From an uncultured Ideonella sp. (GTDB lineage: Bacteria; Pseudomonadota; Gammaproteobacteria; Burkholderiales; Burkholderiaceae), in contig CAMLGG010000029.1 of assembly GCA_946479475.1 (NCBI GenBank), forward strand, positions 1-31,555: a stretch of 31,555 nucleotides of DNA. Reading direction: 5' to 3'. Shown in pieces: positions 15,788-23,230 of the stretch. Position 1 is the stretch's first letter. The number at the start of each line of letters is the position of its first letter. Made by a program: the position numbers and the translations under genes. The notes beneath the pieces were generated by a model that did not search any database, was not told where the DNA came from, and worked only from the letters and a program-made list of their open reading frames with translations.

Positions 15788-16402
15788 ATGGCAGCCTGGC
15801 AGATCAGTGGCGAGTACATGGAAACCTGCAACTGCACGCAGTTGTGTCCGTGCATCACCTCGAACCTCGCGGCCAGGCCCGTCGAAGGCGACTGCAAGGT
15901 CGCCATGGCGATGCGTATTGACAAGGGGGCCAAGGCCGGCGTGAAGCTGGACGGGCTGTCCTTCATCGTCGTGATGCATTCGCCCGGGCCGATGATCGAG
16001 GGCAACCTGACTGTCGGACTCATCGTCGACGAGCGCGCCTCGCCGGAGCAGGAGGAGGCCATCGCCTCGATCGCCACCGGCGCGGCCGGCGGCCCTATGG
16101 CGGCCCTGGCGCCGCTCGTGGGCCGCGTTGCAGGCGTCGAGCGGCGGCCGATCCAGTTCGAGGTTCAGGGCCTCGCGCGTTCGGTGCGCGCAGGCGAGCT
16201 GGTCGACCAGGCCTGCGAAGGCCTGCCCAGCGCCAGCGCGCCCGGGGCAGCACTCGGCATCGACAACACCCTGCACCCGGTGAACAGCCGGCTTGCGCTG
16301 GCCAAGGCAACGCGCAGCCGCTTCAACGCCTTCGGCGTCCATTGGGACGAATCGTCAGGCACCCGCAACGGGCACTTCGCACCGTTCGCCTGGGCTGCTT
16401 GA
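15788..16402 (+). CDS. DUF1326 domain protein
   Basis: A 204-residue soluble protein starting AAWQISGEYMETCNCTQLCP. The conserved CxCxxxCxC motif (C14, C16, C20, C22) is the DUF1326 hallmark and looks like a metal or redox site. GAGGAGGT lies seven bases or fewer ahead of the ATG, giving a strong start. No signal peptide is seen. It is transcribed away from the DUF2182 membrane protein over a 178-bp gap. The usual genomic pairing suggests that the two act together, perhaps as a soluble and a membrane component of one metal-related system. No reaction is established. Confidence 0.9.
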   Translation: MAAWQISGEYMETCNCTQLCPCITSNLAARPVEGDCKVAMAMRIDKGAKAGVKLDGLSFIVVMHSPGPMIEGNLTVGLIVDERASPEQEEAIASIATGAAGGPMAALAPLVGRVAGVERRPIQFEVQGLARSVRAGELVDQACEGLPSASAPGAALGIDNTLHPVNSRLALAKATRSRFNAFGVHWDESSGTRNGHFAPFAWAA

Positions 16403-16426
16403 GCCCGCGCGTCCGGCGCCTGCCCT

Positions 16427-17122
16427 TCACCTGGCCGCGACCGCCCGCCGGCTGGCGGCGCCTTGCCCTCGCAACACCAGCAGCATCGCGGCCAGCACCA
16501 TCCAGTCGACCGGCAGCAAGGCCCACTGGGCGCGGTCGATGGAGGCCAGGGTGACGGCCTCGAGCACCGTACCCGCGACAGGCAACGGCAGCAGGAGGAA
16601 CCTCCAGCGCCGCGAGGCCAGGGGAATGACGGCGAGACTCGCGCCGATGGTCGGCGTTGGCATCAGGCCGGCCAGTTCGGCGCGCCAGGAGCCGGCGCCC
16701 TCCGGCATCGACAGGAAAGGCAGGGCGAAGAGGGCGAAGGCGAAGAGGGCCGTCGAGCAGGCACGCGCAGCGGCGGACCGGCCGCCATCGAGCGCGCCCG
16801 GCCACGCTGCCGCCGCCGCCAGCAGCGCCGCCTGCAGGGCGAAGCCACCGGCCATCCAGCCCGTGGCCCAGTGGAGCTCCGCATAGCACTGGGGCAGCCA
16901 CCACGCCGCCACCGCTGCGCAGGCCATTGCCGCTCCCGCGGCGAGCGCACGGACGCCGGCCGCGGGCCGCCACCACAGCAGCGCCAGGATGGCCAGGCCG
17001 AGCGCGAAGACCGGCAGGTGCGCGGGCCAGGCTTCGCGCATGCAGCGCTCGACGAGCCGGTCGTAGGCCCGCGCCGAGAAGATCTGGGCATCAGCCAGGC
17101 CGTAGGTCCACCACTCGGGCAT
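16427..17122 (-). CDS. DUF6064-like membrane protein
   Basis: A 231-residue hydrophobic protein with six or seven predicted helices, opening MPEWWTYGLADAQIFSARAY and continuing RLVERCMREAWPAHLP. This WWTY...L.D...FS...Y..L......WPA pattern is what I recall for the DUF6064 family of inner-membrane proteins. Other visible segments are FALFALPFLSMPE and LMPTPTIGASLAVIPLA. Its ATG is three bases past the stop of the aldo/keto reductase gene, so the pair is an operon. The function is unknown. Confidence 0.72.
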   Translation of the reverse strand: MPEWWTYGLADAQIFSARAYDRLVERCMREAWPAHLPVFALGLAILALLWWRPAAGVRALAAGAAMACAAVAAWWLPQCYAELHWATGWMAGGFALQAALLAAAAAWPGALDGGRSAAARACSTALFAFALFALPFLSMPEGAGSWRAELAGLMPTPTIGASLAVIPLASRRWRFLLLPLPVAGTVLEAVTLASIDRAQWALLPVDWMVLAAMLLVLRGQGAASRRAVAAR

Positions 17123-17125
17123 CGC

Positions 17126-18037
17126 TCACAGCGCCTGCAGACAAGCCGCGATGCGGCGGCGCATCGCTTCATCAGGCAGGAGCCCCTGCGCAGCGGCCAG
17201 GTTCTCGCGCACATGGGCGACCTGCGTCGTCGCCGGGATCACGCAGGTCACGGCGGGGTGCGCGAGGATGAACTTCAGCAGCAGTTGCGCCCAGCTCCTG
17301 GCGCCCGCCTCGCCGGCCCAGGGGGGCAGCGCCTCGCGTGCCAGGCGGCGGGTCAGCTCGCCTTGCCGGAACGGGCGGTTGACGATCACCGCCAGGCCGC
17401 GCTCCTTCGCCAGCGGCAGCAGGCGCTGCTCGGCCTCCCGGTCCAGCGGGTTGTAGGTGAACTGGACGAAGTCGATGGCCTGCGTGCGCATCAGCTGCTC
17501 CATCTCGGCGTGCCTTCTTCCCTCCGAGGTGGTGATGCCGACATGGCCCACGCGGCCCTCGGCCTTCATGCGCAGCAGCATCGGCAGGTGCGCCTGCCAG
17601 TTCAGCAGGTTGTGCACCTGCAGCAGCGCGAATCGCGGCACGCCCCAGAGCCTGCGCGAGGCCTCCGCCTGGTTCGCCCCTTCAGCGCCCTCGCCCGTCC
17701 ACACCTTGTCGGCGGAGAACACCTGCGCGGTGGCGCCGAGCTTCTGCAGGGCCTGGCCGATGACGGCCTGCGAAGAGCCGTACATCGGCGAAGAGTCGAT
17801 CACCCGGCCGCCGCCTTCGAGGAAGGCCTGGATGACGCGCGTGCATTCCTGGCGCAACTGCTCGTCGCGGCCGACGTTGAAGGTGATCCAGCTGCCGAGG
17901 CCGACGATGGGGATGGCCTGGCGCGACGAGGCGATCACGCGCGTCGGCGCGGCCACTTGCGCGAACGCTGAAGTAGCGGCCGCGCCGGCGGCCAGGCCTG
18001 CGAGGAACCGGCGGCGCGGCAGCGAGGCATCCAGCAT
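17126..18037 (-). CDS. Tat-exported aldo/keto reductase
   Basis: A 303-residue NAD(P)H-dependent-type oxidoreductase with a twin-arginine signal (LPRRRFLAGLAAGAAATSAFA, residues 6-26). The AKR catalytic tetrad is intact: D81 and Y86 in RVIDSSPMYGSS, K111 in SADKVW and H142 in LLQVHNLLNW. The barrel continues with GRVGHVGITTSEG, VQFTYNPLDREAE and a late CVIPATTQVAHVREN cofactor-binding segment. Export by Tat implies folding with the cofactor before transport. The substrate is unknown. It is followed at once by the DUF6064-like gene, which suggests a linked periplasm/membrane function. Confidence 0.88.
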   Translation of the reverse strand: MLDASLPRRRFLAGLAAGAAATSAFAQVAAPTRVIASSRQAIPIVGLGSWITFNVGRDEQLRQECTRVIQAFLEGGGRVIDSSPMYGSSQAVIGQALQKLGATAQVFSADKVWTGEGAEGANQAEASRRLWGVPRFALLQVHNLLNWQAHLPMLLRMKAEGRVGHVGITTSEGRRHAEMEQLMRTQAIDFVQFTYNPLDREAEQRLLPLAKERGLAVIVNRPFRQGELTRRLAREALPPWAGEAGARSWAQLLLKFILAHPAVTCVIPATTQVAHVRENLAAAQGLLPDEAMRRRIAACLQAL

Positions 18038-18108
18038 GGCCGCAAGCCTATCCCGATGGCACCTCGCCGTGCGGGAATCTCCTGCACGGCCGCAGCGATA
18101 CTCGGCCC

Positions 18109-18909
18109 ATGCTCAGCGCCTGGGTCCTCGCCTACTTCGCCACCGGCGCCTTCGTCGGCTTCCTGGCCGGGCTGCTGGGCATAGGCGGCGGCATGACCAT
18201 GGTGCCGGTGCTGGCCGCGATGTTCACCGCGCAGCAGTTCGCCCCCGCCCACACGGTGCACCTCGCCCTGGGCACCGGCATGGCCTCGATCATGTTCACC
18301 TCGACGGCCAGCGTGCGGGCCCACCACCGGCTCGGCGGGGTGGACTGGGCGCTGGTGCGCCGCATGGGGCCGGCGATGGTGGTGGGCACGCTGCTCGCCA
18401 CGGCGCTGTCCGGCTGGGTGCCCCAGCGCGCGCTCGCGCTGGCCTTCTCGGCCATCGTCTACGCCGGCGCCACCCAGTTGCTGCTCGGCCGCAAGCCCTC
18501 GGCCGCGCGCACGCTGCCCGCCCCCGGGGCGCTGGTGGCGATCGGCCTGCTGATCGGCGTGGTCTGCGGGCTGGTGTCCGCCGGAGGCGCCTTCATGACG
18601 GTGCCCTTCATGCTCTTCTGCGGCGTGGCGATGACCACCGCCATCGGTACCGGCGCGGCCCTCGGGCTGCCGGTGGCCATCGTCGGCACGCTCGGCTACG
18701 TCTTCAGCGGTTGGCGCGTTCCGGAGCTTCCGCCGCTCGCGCTCGGCTTCGTCCACGGGCCGGCCCTGCTGGCCATCGTCGCGGGCAGCGTGCTCACCGC
18801 GCCGCTGGGCGCGAGGGCGGCCCACCGGCTGCCGGTCGCCACCCTGCGGCGCATCTTCGCGGGGCTGCTCTACATCCTCGCGACCAAGATGCTCTGGACC
18901 TATCTTTGA
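18109..18909 (+). CDS. TSUP family permease (TauE/SafE-like)
   Basis: A 266-residue inner-membrane protein with about eight predicted helices. Family motifs are GAFVGFLAGLLGIGGGMTMV near the N-terminus and its repeat GVVCGLVSAGGAFMTVPFML after the midpoint, which reflect the duplicated TSUP fold. The C-terminus, GLLYILATKMLWTYL, is typical. Members export sulfite or organosulfur anions, but the substrate of this subgroup is open. A DJ-1/PfpI gene follows 13 bp later in the same direction, probably in one transcript. Confidence 0.9.
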   Translation: MLSAWVLAYFATGAFVGFLAGLLGIGGGMTMVPVLAAMFTAQQFAPAHTVHLALGTGMASIMFTSTASVRAHHRLGGVDWALVRRMGPAMVVGTLLATALSGWVPQRALALAFSAIVYAGATQLLLGRKPSAARTLPAPGALVAIGLLIGVVCGLVSAGGAFMTVPFMLFCGVAMTTAIGTGAALGLPVAIVGTLGYVFSGWRVPELPPLALGFVHGPALLAIVAGSVLTAPLGARAAHRLPVATLRRIFAGLLYILATKMLWTYL

Positions 18910-18922
18910 GAACCCGCTGCCC

Positions 18923-19546
18923 ATGCACATCGCCATCCTCACCTTCGAAGGCTTCAACGAGCTGGATTCGTTCATCGCCCTGGGCGTCCTCAACCGCGTG
19001 AAGAAGCCGGGCTGGCGCGTCAGCCTGTGCTGCCCGTCGGACGAGGTCACGTCGATGAACGGCGTGACGGTGCGCGCGCAATCGCTGCTCGAAGAGGCGG
19101 CGAGCGCCGATGCGGTCCTCGTCGGCAGCGGCATCCGGACGCGGGAGGTGGTGGCCGATGCGGCGCTGATGACCCGCCTGGCGTTGCGGCCCGAGCGCCA
19201 GCTGATCGGCGCGCAATGCTCGGGCACGCTCGTGCTGGCTCGGCTGGGGCTGCTGGATGGCGTGCCGGCATGCACGGATCTCATCACCAGGCCCTGGGTC
19301 CAGGAGGCCGGCGTCGAAGTGCTGGACCAGCCGCTTTTCGCACGCGGCAACGTCGCCACGGCCGGCGGCTGCCTGGCCTCTGCCTACCTGGCGGCCTGGG
19401 TCATCGCGCGGTCCGAGGGCGTTCAGGCCGCAGCCTCGGCCCTGCACTACGTTGCGCCGGTCGGCGAGAAGGAGGCTTTCGTGGAGCAGGCGATGAAGCA
19501 CATCTCGCCGACCCTGCCCGTCGGGACGGCCGTTGCATGGCACTGA
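18923..19546 (+). CDS. DJ-1/PfpI family protein
   Basis: A 207-residue class-I glutamine-amidotransferase-like protein: MHIAILTFEGFNELDSFIAL at the start, ADAVLVGSGIRTRE at about 62-75, and the nucleophile elbow IGAQCSGTLVLA with C99. The late ATAGGCLASAYLAAW segment matches the subgroup close to isonitrile hydratases and the sensor domain of some AraC regulators; there is no HTH here. The catalytic role (hydratase, glyoxalase or chaperone) cannot be decided. It lies 13 bp after the TSUP permease. Confidence 0.85.
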   Translation: MHIAILTFEGFNELDSFIALGVLNRVKKPGWRVSLCCPSDEVTSMNGVTVRAQSLLEEAASADAVLVGSGIRTREVVADAALMTRLALRPERQLIGAQCSGTLVLARLGLLDGVPACTDLITRPWVQEAGVEVLDQPLFARGNVATAGGCLASAYLAAWVIARSEGVQAAASALHYVAPVGEKEAFVEQAMKHISPTLPVGTAVAWH

Positions 19547-19563
19547 CGGTGAAAGGGGAATTG

Positions 19564-19589
19564 GCCGGCGCGCTTTGGCGCGGGCCGGC
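19564..19589 (+). terminator. Strong stem-loop between the PfpI and GGDEF genes
   Basis: GCCGGC-GCGC-TTTG-GCGC-(GG)-GCCGGC folds as a 4-bp inner and 6-bp outer GC stem with a two-base bulge. It begins 18 bases after the PfpI stop and ends 24 bases before the cyclase ATG. It may end the permease/PfpI transcript. There is no U-tract, so it may instead be a leader element. Confidence 0.4.
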
Positions 19590-19613
19590 TGCGGATGTCA
19601 CGATCGTCCAGGC

Positions 19614-20597
19614 ATGAAAGCCCCTCCCCTGCCCACCGACGAGCCGGCCCGGCTGGCAGCCCTGCGCGGCCTGGGGGTGCTGGACACGCCGGGCGAGGAG
19701 CGCTTCGAGCGCATCACCCGGCTGGCCCGGCGCCTGTTCGACGCGCCGATGGCGACCATCTCGCTCGTCGACCACGACCGGCAGTGGTTCAAGTCGCACC
19801 CCGGGCTGGAGACCGACCAGACGCCGCGCGACGTCTCCTTCTGCGGCCATGCCATCCTGGGCGACCAGGTCATGGAGGTTCGCGATGCCGCGGCGGACCC
19901 GCGCTTCCACGACAACCCCATGGTCGTGGGCGAGCCCCACGTGCGCTTCTACGCCGGCTGCCCGTTGAAGGCGCCGGACGGCAGCAAGATCGGCACGCTG
20001 TGCGTGATGGACACCCGCCCGCGCAGCTTGAGCACGGAGGATCACGTGGTCCTGAGGGACCTGGCCGAGATGGCGGAGCAGGAGCTGGCCGCCCTGCGCC
20101 TGGCCACCACCGACGACCTGACCGGCCTGTCGAACCGCCGCGGCTTCATCGTCCTCGCGCAGCAGGCGCTGGCGATGTGCAGGCGCGCGAAGCAGTCGGC
20201 CTGCCTGTCCTTCTTCGACATCGACGGCCTGAAGGCGGTGAACGACCGGCTCGGGCACGCGGCGGGCGACGAGCTGATCCGCCGCTTCGCCAGCGTGCTG
20301 ATCCACGCCTTCCGGGATTCGGACGTCATCGCCCGCCTGGGCGGCGACGAGTTCGTGGTGCTGATGACCTACTGCTCCCAGGCGGTCACCTCGATCCAGC
20401 GGCGCCTGCAGGAGACGGTGGACCAGCGCAATGCCGAGCTGCCCGCCGAGGAAGCGATCCGCTTCTCGGTGGGCACGGTGAAGATCGATCCCACGATCCA
20501 CCGCGGCATCGACGACTGGCTGCACGAGGCCGACACGCTGATGTACCGGCGCAAGCAGGAGAAGCGCCGCGCCGGAAGCGGCCCTGCGGCGGGCTGA
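19614..20597 (+). CDS. GAF-GGDEF diguanylate cyclase
   Basis: A 327-residue soluble enzyme predicted to make cyclic di-GMP from two GTP. A GAF domain spans about residues 20-160 (ARRLFDAPMATISLVDHDRQ, DVSFCGHAI, FYAGCPLKAPDG, IGTLCVMD). The GGDEF domain begins at TTDDLTGLSNRRGF (166-179), with metal-binding D202/D204 in FFDIDGLKAVND and an intact active loop RLGGDEF (GGDEF at 243-247). The RxxD inhibitory site is present as RDSD at 234-237, so product feedback is expected. The start MKAPPLPTDEPARLAALRGL is the usual opening of this GAF-cyclase type. No EAL domain is present. The GAF ligand is unknown. Confidence 0.93.
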   Translation: MKAPPLPTDEPARLAALRGLGVLDTPGEERFERITRLARRLFDAPMATISLVDHDRQWFKSHPGLETDQTPRDVSFCGHAILGDQVMEVRDAAADPRFHDNPMVVGEPHVRFYAGCPLKAPDGSKIGTLCVMDTRPRSLSTEDHVVLRDLAEMAEQELAALRLATTDDLTGLSNRRGFIVLAQQALAMCRRAKQSACLSFFDIDGLKAVNDRLGHAAGDELIRRFASVLIHAFRDSDVIARLGGDEFVVLMTYCSQAVTSIQRRLQETVDQRNAELPAEEAIRFSVGTVKIDPTIHRGIDDWLHEADTLMYRRKQEKRRAGSGPAAG

Positions 20598-20655
20598 ACC
20601 TCCCCGGGATCCGCGGCGGGAACGCGGCGGCGAGTGGCGACATCCATCGCCATGA

Positions 20656-20674
20656 GACCGGCACGCTGCCGGTC
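20656..20674 (+). promoter_or_regulatory. 8-bp perfect hairpin in the leader of the DUF4142 operon
   Basis: GACCGGCA-CGC-TGCCGGTC is a perfect 8-bp stem with a 3-base loop. It sits 58 bases past the cyclase stop and 27 bases before the DUF4142 ATG. It could terminate the cyclase transcript or stabilise the leader of the next operon; no U-run follows. Confidence 0.42.
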
Positions 20675-20701
20675 CGCCCCGCACCCGACAGGAGCAAGCA
20701 G

Positions 20702-21238
20702 ATGCCTTCCCGATCCAAGCTCGCGTTCCCCGCGCTGGCCGCCATGCTGGCGCTCGCCGTCCAGGCGCAGTCGCCCGTCCCCACCGATCCGCAGATCGCC
20801 GCCATCGTCGTCACCGCCAACCAGGTCGACATCGATGCCGGCAGGCTGGCCGAGGGCCGGTCGCGCTCCAAGGAGGTCCGGGAGTTCGCCCGGCTGATGG
20901 TCACCGACCACACGGGCGTCAACCAGGCCGCCACCGACCTGGCGAAGAAGCTGAACCTCACCCCCGAGGACAACCCCACCGCCCAGGGCCTCAGGAAGGG
21001 CGGCGACGAGAACCTCAGCCGGCTCCGCGGCTTGAGCGGCGGCGCGTTCGACAAGGCCTACGTCGACCACGAGGTGGCCTACCACGAGGCGGTGCTCGAT
21101 GCGGTCGACAAGACGCTGACGCCCAGCGCGAAGAATGCGGACCTCAAGGCCCTGCTGGTCAAGGTCCGCCCGGCCTTCGTCCACCATCTGGAGCATGCGA
21201 AGCAGTTGCAGGCCCGGCTGGGCAAGAGCGGTGCTTAG
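20702..21238 (+). CDS. DUF4142 secreted four-helix protein
   Basis: A 178-residue exported protein with a signal peptide ending near AVQAQS (residue 22), followed by a His-rich helical DUF4142 domain: IAAIVVTANQVDIDAGRLA, SKEVREFARLMVTDHTGVN, FDKAYVDHEVAYHEAVLDAV and PAFVHHLEHAKQLQ. The fold is a ferritin-like four-helix bundle. AGGAG lies about nine bases ahead of the ATG. It overlaps the cupredoxin start by eight bases, and the ECF sigma gene follows, so the three form one operon. Members are often induced by envelope or oxidative stress, but the biochemical function is unknown. Confidence 0.9.
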   Translation: MPSRSKLAFPALAAMLALAVQAQSPVPTDPQIAAIVVTANQVDIDAGRLAEGRSRSKEVREFARLMVTDHTGVNQAATDLAKKLNLTPEDNPTAQGLRKGGDENLSRLRGLSGGAFDKAYVDHEVAYHEAVLDAVDKTLTPSAKNADLKALLVKVRPAFVHHLEHAKQLQARLGKSGA

Positions 21239-21542
21239 GTCCTTCGCAAGCGCGCTGCTGGCGGCGTTCGCCCTCGCCGGCGCCAACGCGGCGGCCGCGA
21301 CGCACACCATCACGATCGACGGCATGAGCTTCGAGCCGGCGAGCCTGCAGCTGCGTCGCGGCGACACCGTCCGCTGGGTCAACAAGGACCTGGTGCCGCA
21401 CACCGCGACGGCGCCGAAAGACTTCGACTCCGGCACCCTGGCGCCGGGCCAGTCGTGGGAGGTGCAGGTGGACCGGCCGGGTCGCCACGAGTACGTGTGC
21501 AGGCTGCACCCGACCATGAAGGCCGTCCTGGTCGTGGAGTGA
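21231..21542 (+). CDS. Small periplasmic cupredoxin (plastocyanin-like)
   Basis: A 103-residue type-1 copper protein. The start is a GTG at 21231 that overlaps the last eight bases of the DUF4142 gene. It gives MLRSFASALLAAFALAGANA, a proper signal peptide; earlier in-frame ATGs would place a non-signal, Arg/Ser-rich antisense-like stretch in front. The mature part carries GMSFEPASLQLRRGDTVRWV, the first copper ligand H57 in VPHTAT, and C90, H93 and M96 in YVCRLHPTM, so a full blue-copper site is present. It probably transfers electrons or buffers copper in the periplasm. The ECF sigma gene starts four bases after its stop. Confidence 0.88.
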   Translation: MLRSFASALLAAFALAGANAAAATHTITIDGMSFEPASLQLRRGDTVRWVNKDLVPHTATAPKDFDSGTLAPGQSWEVQVDRPGRHEYVCRLHPTMKAVLVVE

Positions 21543-21546
21543 AGCG

Positions 21547-22242
21547 ATGCCCGACCTTGCCCCTGCGCAGCCGGAAGCGATCGACGACGACAACGCGCTG
21601 GCGCAACGCGTGGCCCGTGGCGACCGCCTGGCCTTCGAGCAGCTGATGCGCCGCTTCAACCGCCGGCTGTACCGCCTGGCGCGAGCCACGCTGCGCGACG
21701 ACGCGGAAGCCGAGGACGCCCTGCAGGACGCCTACCTCGCGGCCTACCGCGCCATCGGCGGCTTCCGCGGCGAATCGTCGCTGTCCACCTGGCTGTCCCG
21801 ACTGGTCTTGAACGCCTGCCTCGCCCGCCTGAGGAAGCAGGCTCGGCGCGACAACATCGTGCCCATGGTCCGGACGGCCGATGCGTCCGAGCTGGACGAG
21901 CATGCCATGAGTCCAACGCACACCGCGCAACCGCCGGAGCTGATCGCCCGCTCCCAGCTGCGGGCACTGATGGAACGCCGGCTCGACGAACTCCCGCAGG
22001 CCTTCAGGACAGTCTTCATCCTGCGCGGCGTGGAAGAGTTGAGCGTGGAAGAGACCGCCCGGGTACTGGGCATCCCCGAAGCGACGGTGCGCTCGCGCCA
22101 CTTCCGCGCCCGCGGACTGCTGCGCGAGGCGCTGGCCCGCGACGTCGACCTGGCCGAGCGCGACGTGTTCGCCTTCGACGGTGCGCGCTGCGACCGCATC
22201 GTCGCGAACGTGCTCGATCGCCTGGCGGCGGCCGATGGCTAG
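21547..22242 (+). CDS. ECF RNA polymerase sigma factor
   Basis: A 231-residue ECF sigma factor. Region 2 lies at about 24-95 (FEQLMRRFNRRLYRLARATL, then DAEDALQDAYLAAYRAI and STWLSRLVLNACLARLRK). Region 4 lies at about 145-195 (LPQAFRTVFILRGVEELSVE, then TARVLGIPEATVRSRHFRAR). A C-terminal extension ending FAFDGARCDRIVANVLDRL (about 208-226) is longer than in minimal ECF factors and carries one cysteine. No anti-sigma factor gene is adjacent on either strand, so control must be by another route. It is the last gene of the DUF4142-cupredoxin operon, whose transcription it may direct. Confidence 0.92.
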   Translation: MPDLAPAQPEAIDDDNALAQRVARGDRLAFEQLMRRFNRRLYRLARATLRDDAEAEDALQDAYLAAYRAIGGFRGESSLSTWLSRLVLNACLARLRKQARRDNIVPMVRTADASELDEHAMSPTHTAQPPELIARSQLRALMERRLDELPQAFRTVFILRGVEELSVEETARVLGIPEATVRSRHFRARGLLREALARDVDLAERDVFAFDGARCDRIVANVLDRLAAADG

Positions 22243-22245
22243 GAC

Positions 22246-23121
22246 TCAGCGGCGTGCCAGGAAGACACCCCAGGCCGCGAGCGCCATGCCCGCGAGCGCC
22301 AGCGGAGGCAGCGTTTCGCCGAAAAGAAGCCTGGCGAACAGCGCCGTGCAAGGCGGCACGAGGTAGAAAAGGCTCGCCGTGTCCACCGCCGAGCCGCGGG
22401 CGATCAGCAGGTTGAGCAGGCTCACCGCGCCCAGCGAGAGCACGAGCACCAGCCAGGCCAGGGCGATCCAGAACTCGGCGACCCACTCGACCTGCCGGGA
22501 CTCGGTCAGTGCCGCCACCGCGGCCGTGGCCAGCAGTGTCGGCAGGAACTGGGCGACGGCGCCGGTGCGCCAGTCGAAGCGCGGGCAGAAGCGCTTCTGG
22601 TACAGCATGCCGGCAGTGATGGCGAGCAGGGCCGCGACCGCCGGCACGATGGCCGCCAGCTCGAAGCCGCCGCCCAGCCTTCCGCCTCCGCGGCCCAGCA
22701 CGACGAGCGCGACCCCGGCGAAGCCGAGGGCGAGGCCGACCCACTGGCGCGGCCCGATGCGCTCGCCGAACAGCGCGCCGGCGGCCATCGCCGTCAGCAG
22801 CGGCTGCAGGCCGACCACGATGCTGGTGATGCCGGCCGGCAGGCCGCGCCCGATCGCCATGAACACGCCGCCGAGGTAGACGCCATGCACGAGCAGGCCG
22901 GACACGCCGATGTGCAGCCACGCCCGCGGCCCCGAAGGCCAGGGCGCCCGAACCGCCAGGGCCAGGGCCAGCATCAGGACGATCACCGCGAAGTAGCGGA
23001 TGGACAGGAAGGTCAGCGCACCGACGTGCGGCAGGCCCAGGCGCGCACCGATGAAACCGGTGGACCACAGGACGACGAAGGCGAATGGCAGCGCGCGCGA
23101 GGCGACGGGATTCATCGGCAT
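22246..23121 (-). CDS. EamA/DMT family transporter
   Basis: A 291-residue inner-membrane protein with about ten helices in two EamA repeats. Visible segments are FAFVVLWSTGFIGARLGLPH, LGGVFMAIGRGLPAGITSIV with VGLQPLLTAMAAG, and the C-terminal ASLFYLVPPCTALFARLLFG, which with a trailing FGETL is the common end motif of RhaT/EamA exporters. ATGs at 23121 and 23115 are equally plausible. A longer open frame upstream is not hydrophobic and runs antisense to the next gene's leader. It probably exports a metabolite or amino acid; the substrate is unknown. Its stop lies three bases from the stop of the convergent sigma gene. Confidence 0.88.
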   Translation of the reverse strand: MPMNPVASRALPFAFVVLWSTGFIGARLGLPHVGALTFLSIRYFAVIVLMLALALAVRAPWPSGPRAWLHIGVSGLLVHGVYLGGVFMAIGRGLPAGITSIVVGLQPLLTAMAAGALFGERIGPRQWVGLALGFAGVALVVLGRGGGRLGGGFELAAIVPAVAALLAITAGMLYQKRFCPRFDWRTGAVAQFLPTLLATAAVAALTESRQVEWVAEFWIALAWLVLVLSLGAVSLLNLLIARGSAVDTASLFYLVPPCTALFARLLFGETLPPLALAGMALAAWGVFLARR

Positions 23122-23230
23122 GGCGGCGATGATGCCCGAGGCTCGGCCCCCCTCACTCGTGGGGCGCGCGGCGTTGACGCTGCCAGGTGCGCGGCGTAGT
23201 GTGCGCCCCTTCACGGACCAGGAGGCATCG

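Noticed and set aside
15610..16077. Upstream extension of the DUF2182 frame
   Set aside because: It runs antisense through the DUF1326 gene and lacks protein-like sequence before the ATG at 15609.
20619..20645. GGAAC as an ECF-type -35 element upstream of the DUF4142 operon
   Set aside because: GGAAC at 20619-20623 is suggestive, but no GTC/CGTT-like -10 follows at 16-17 bases, so it cannot be called a promoter.
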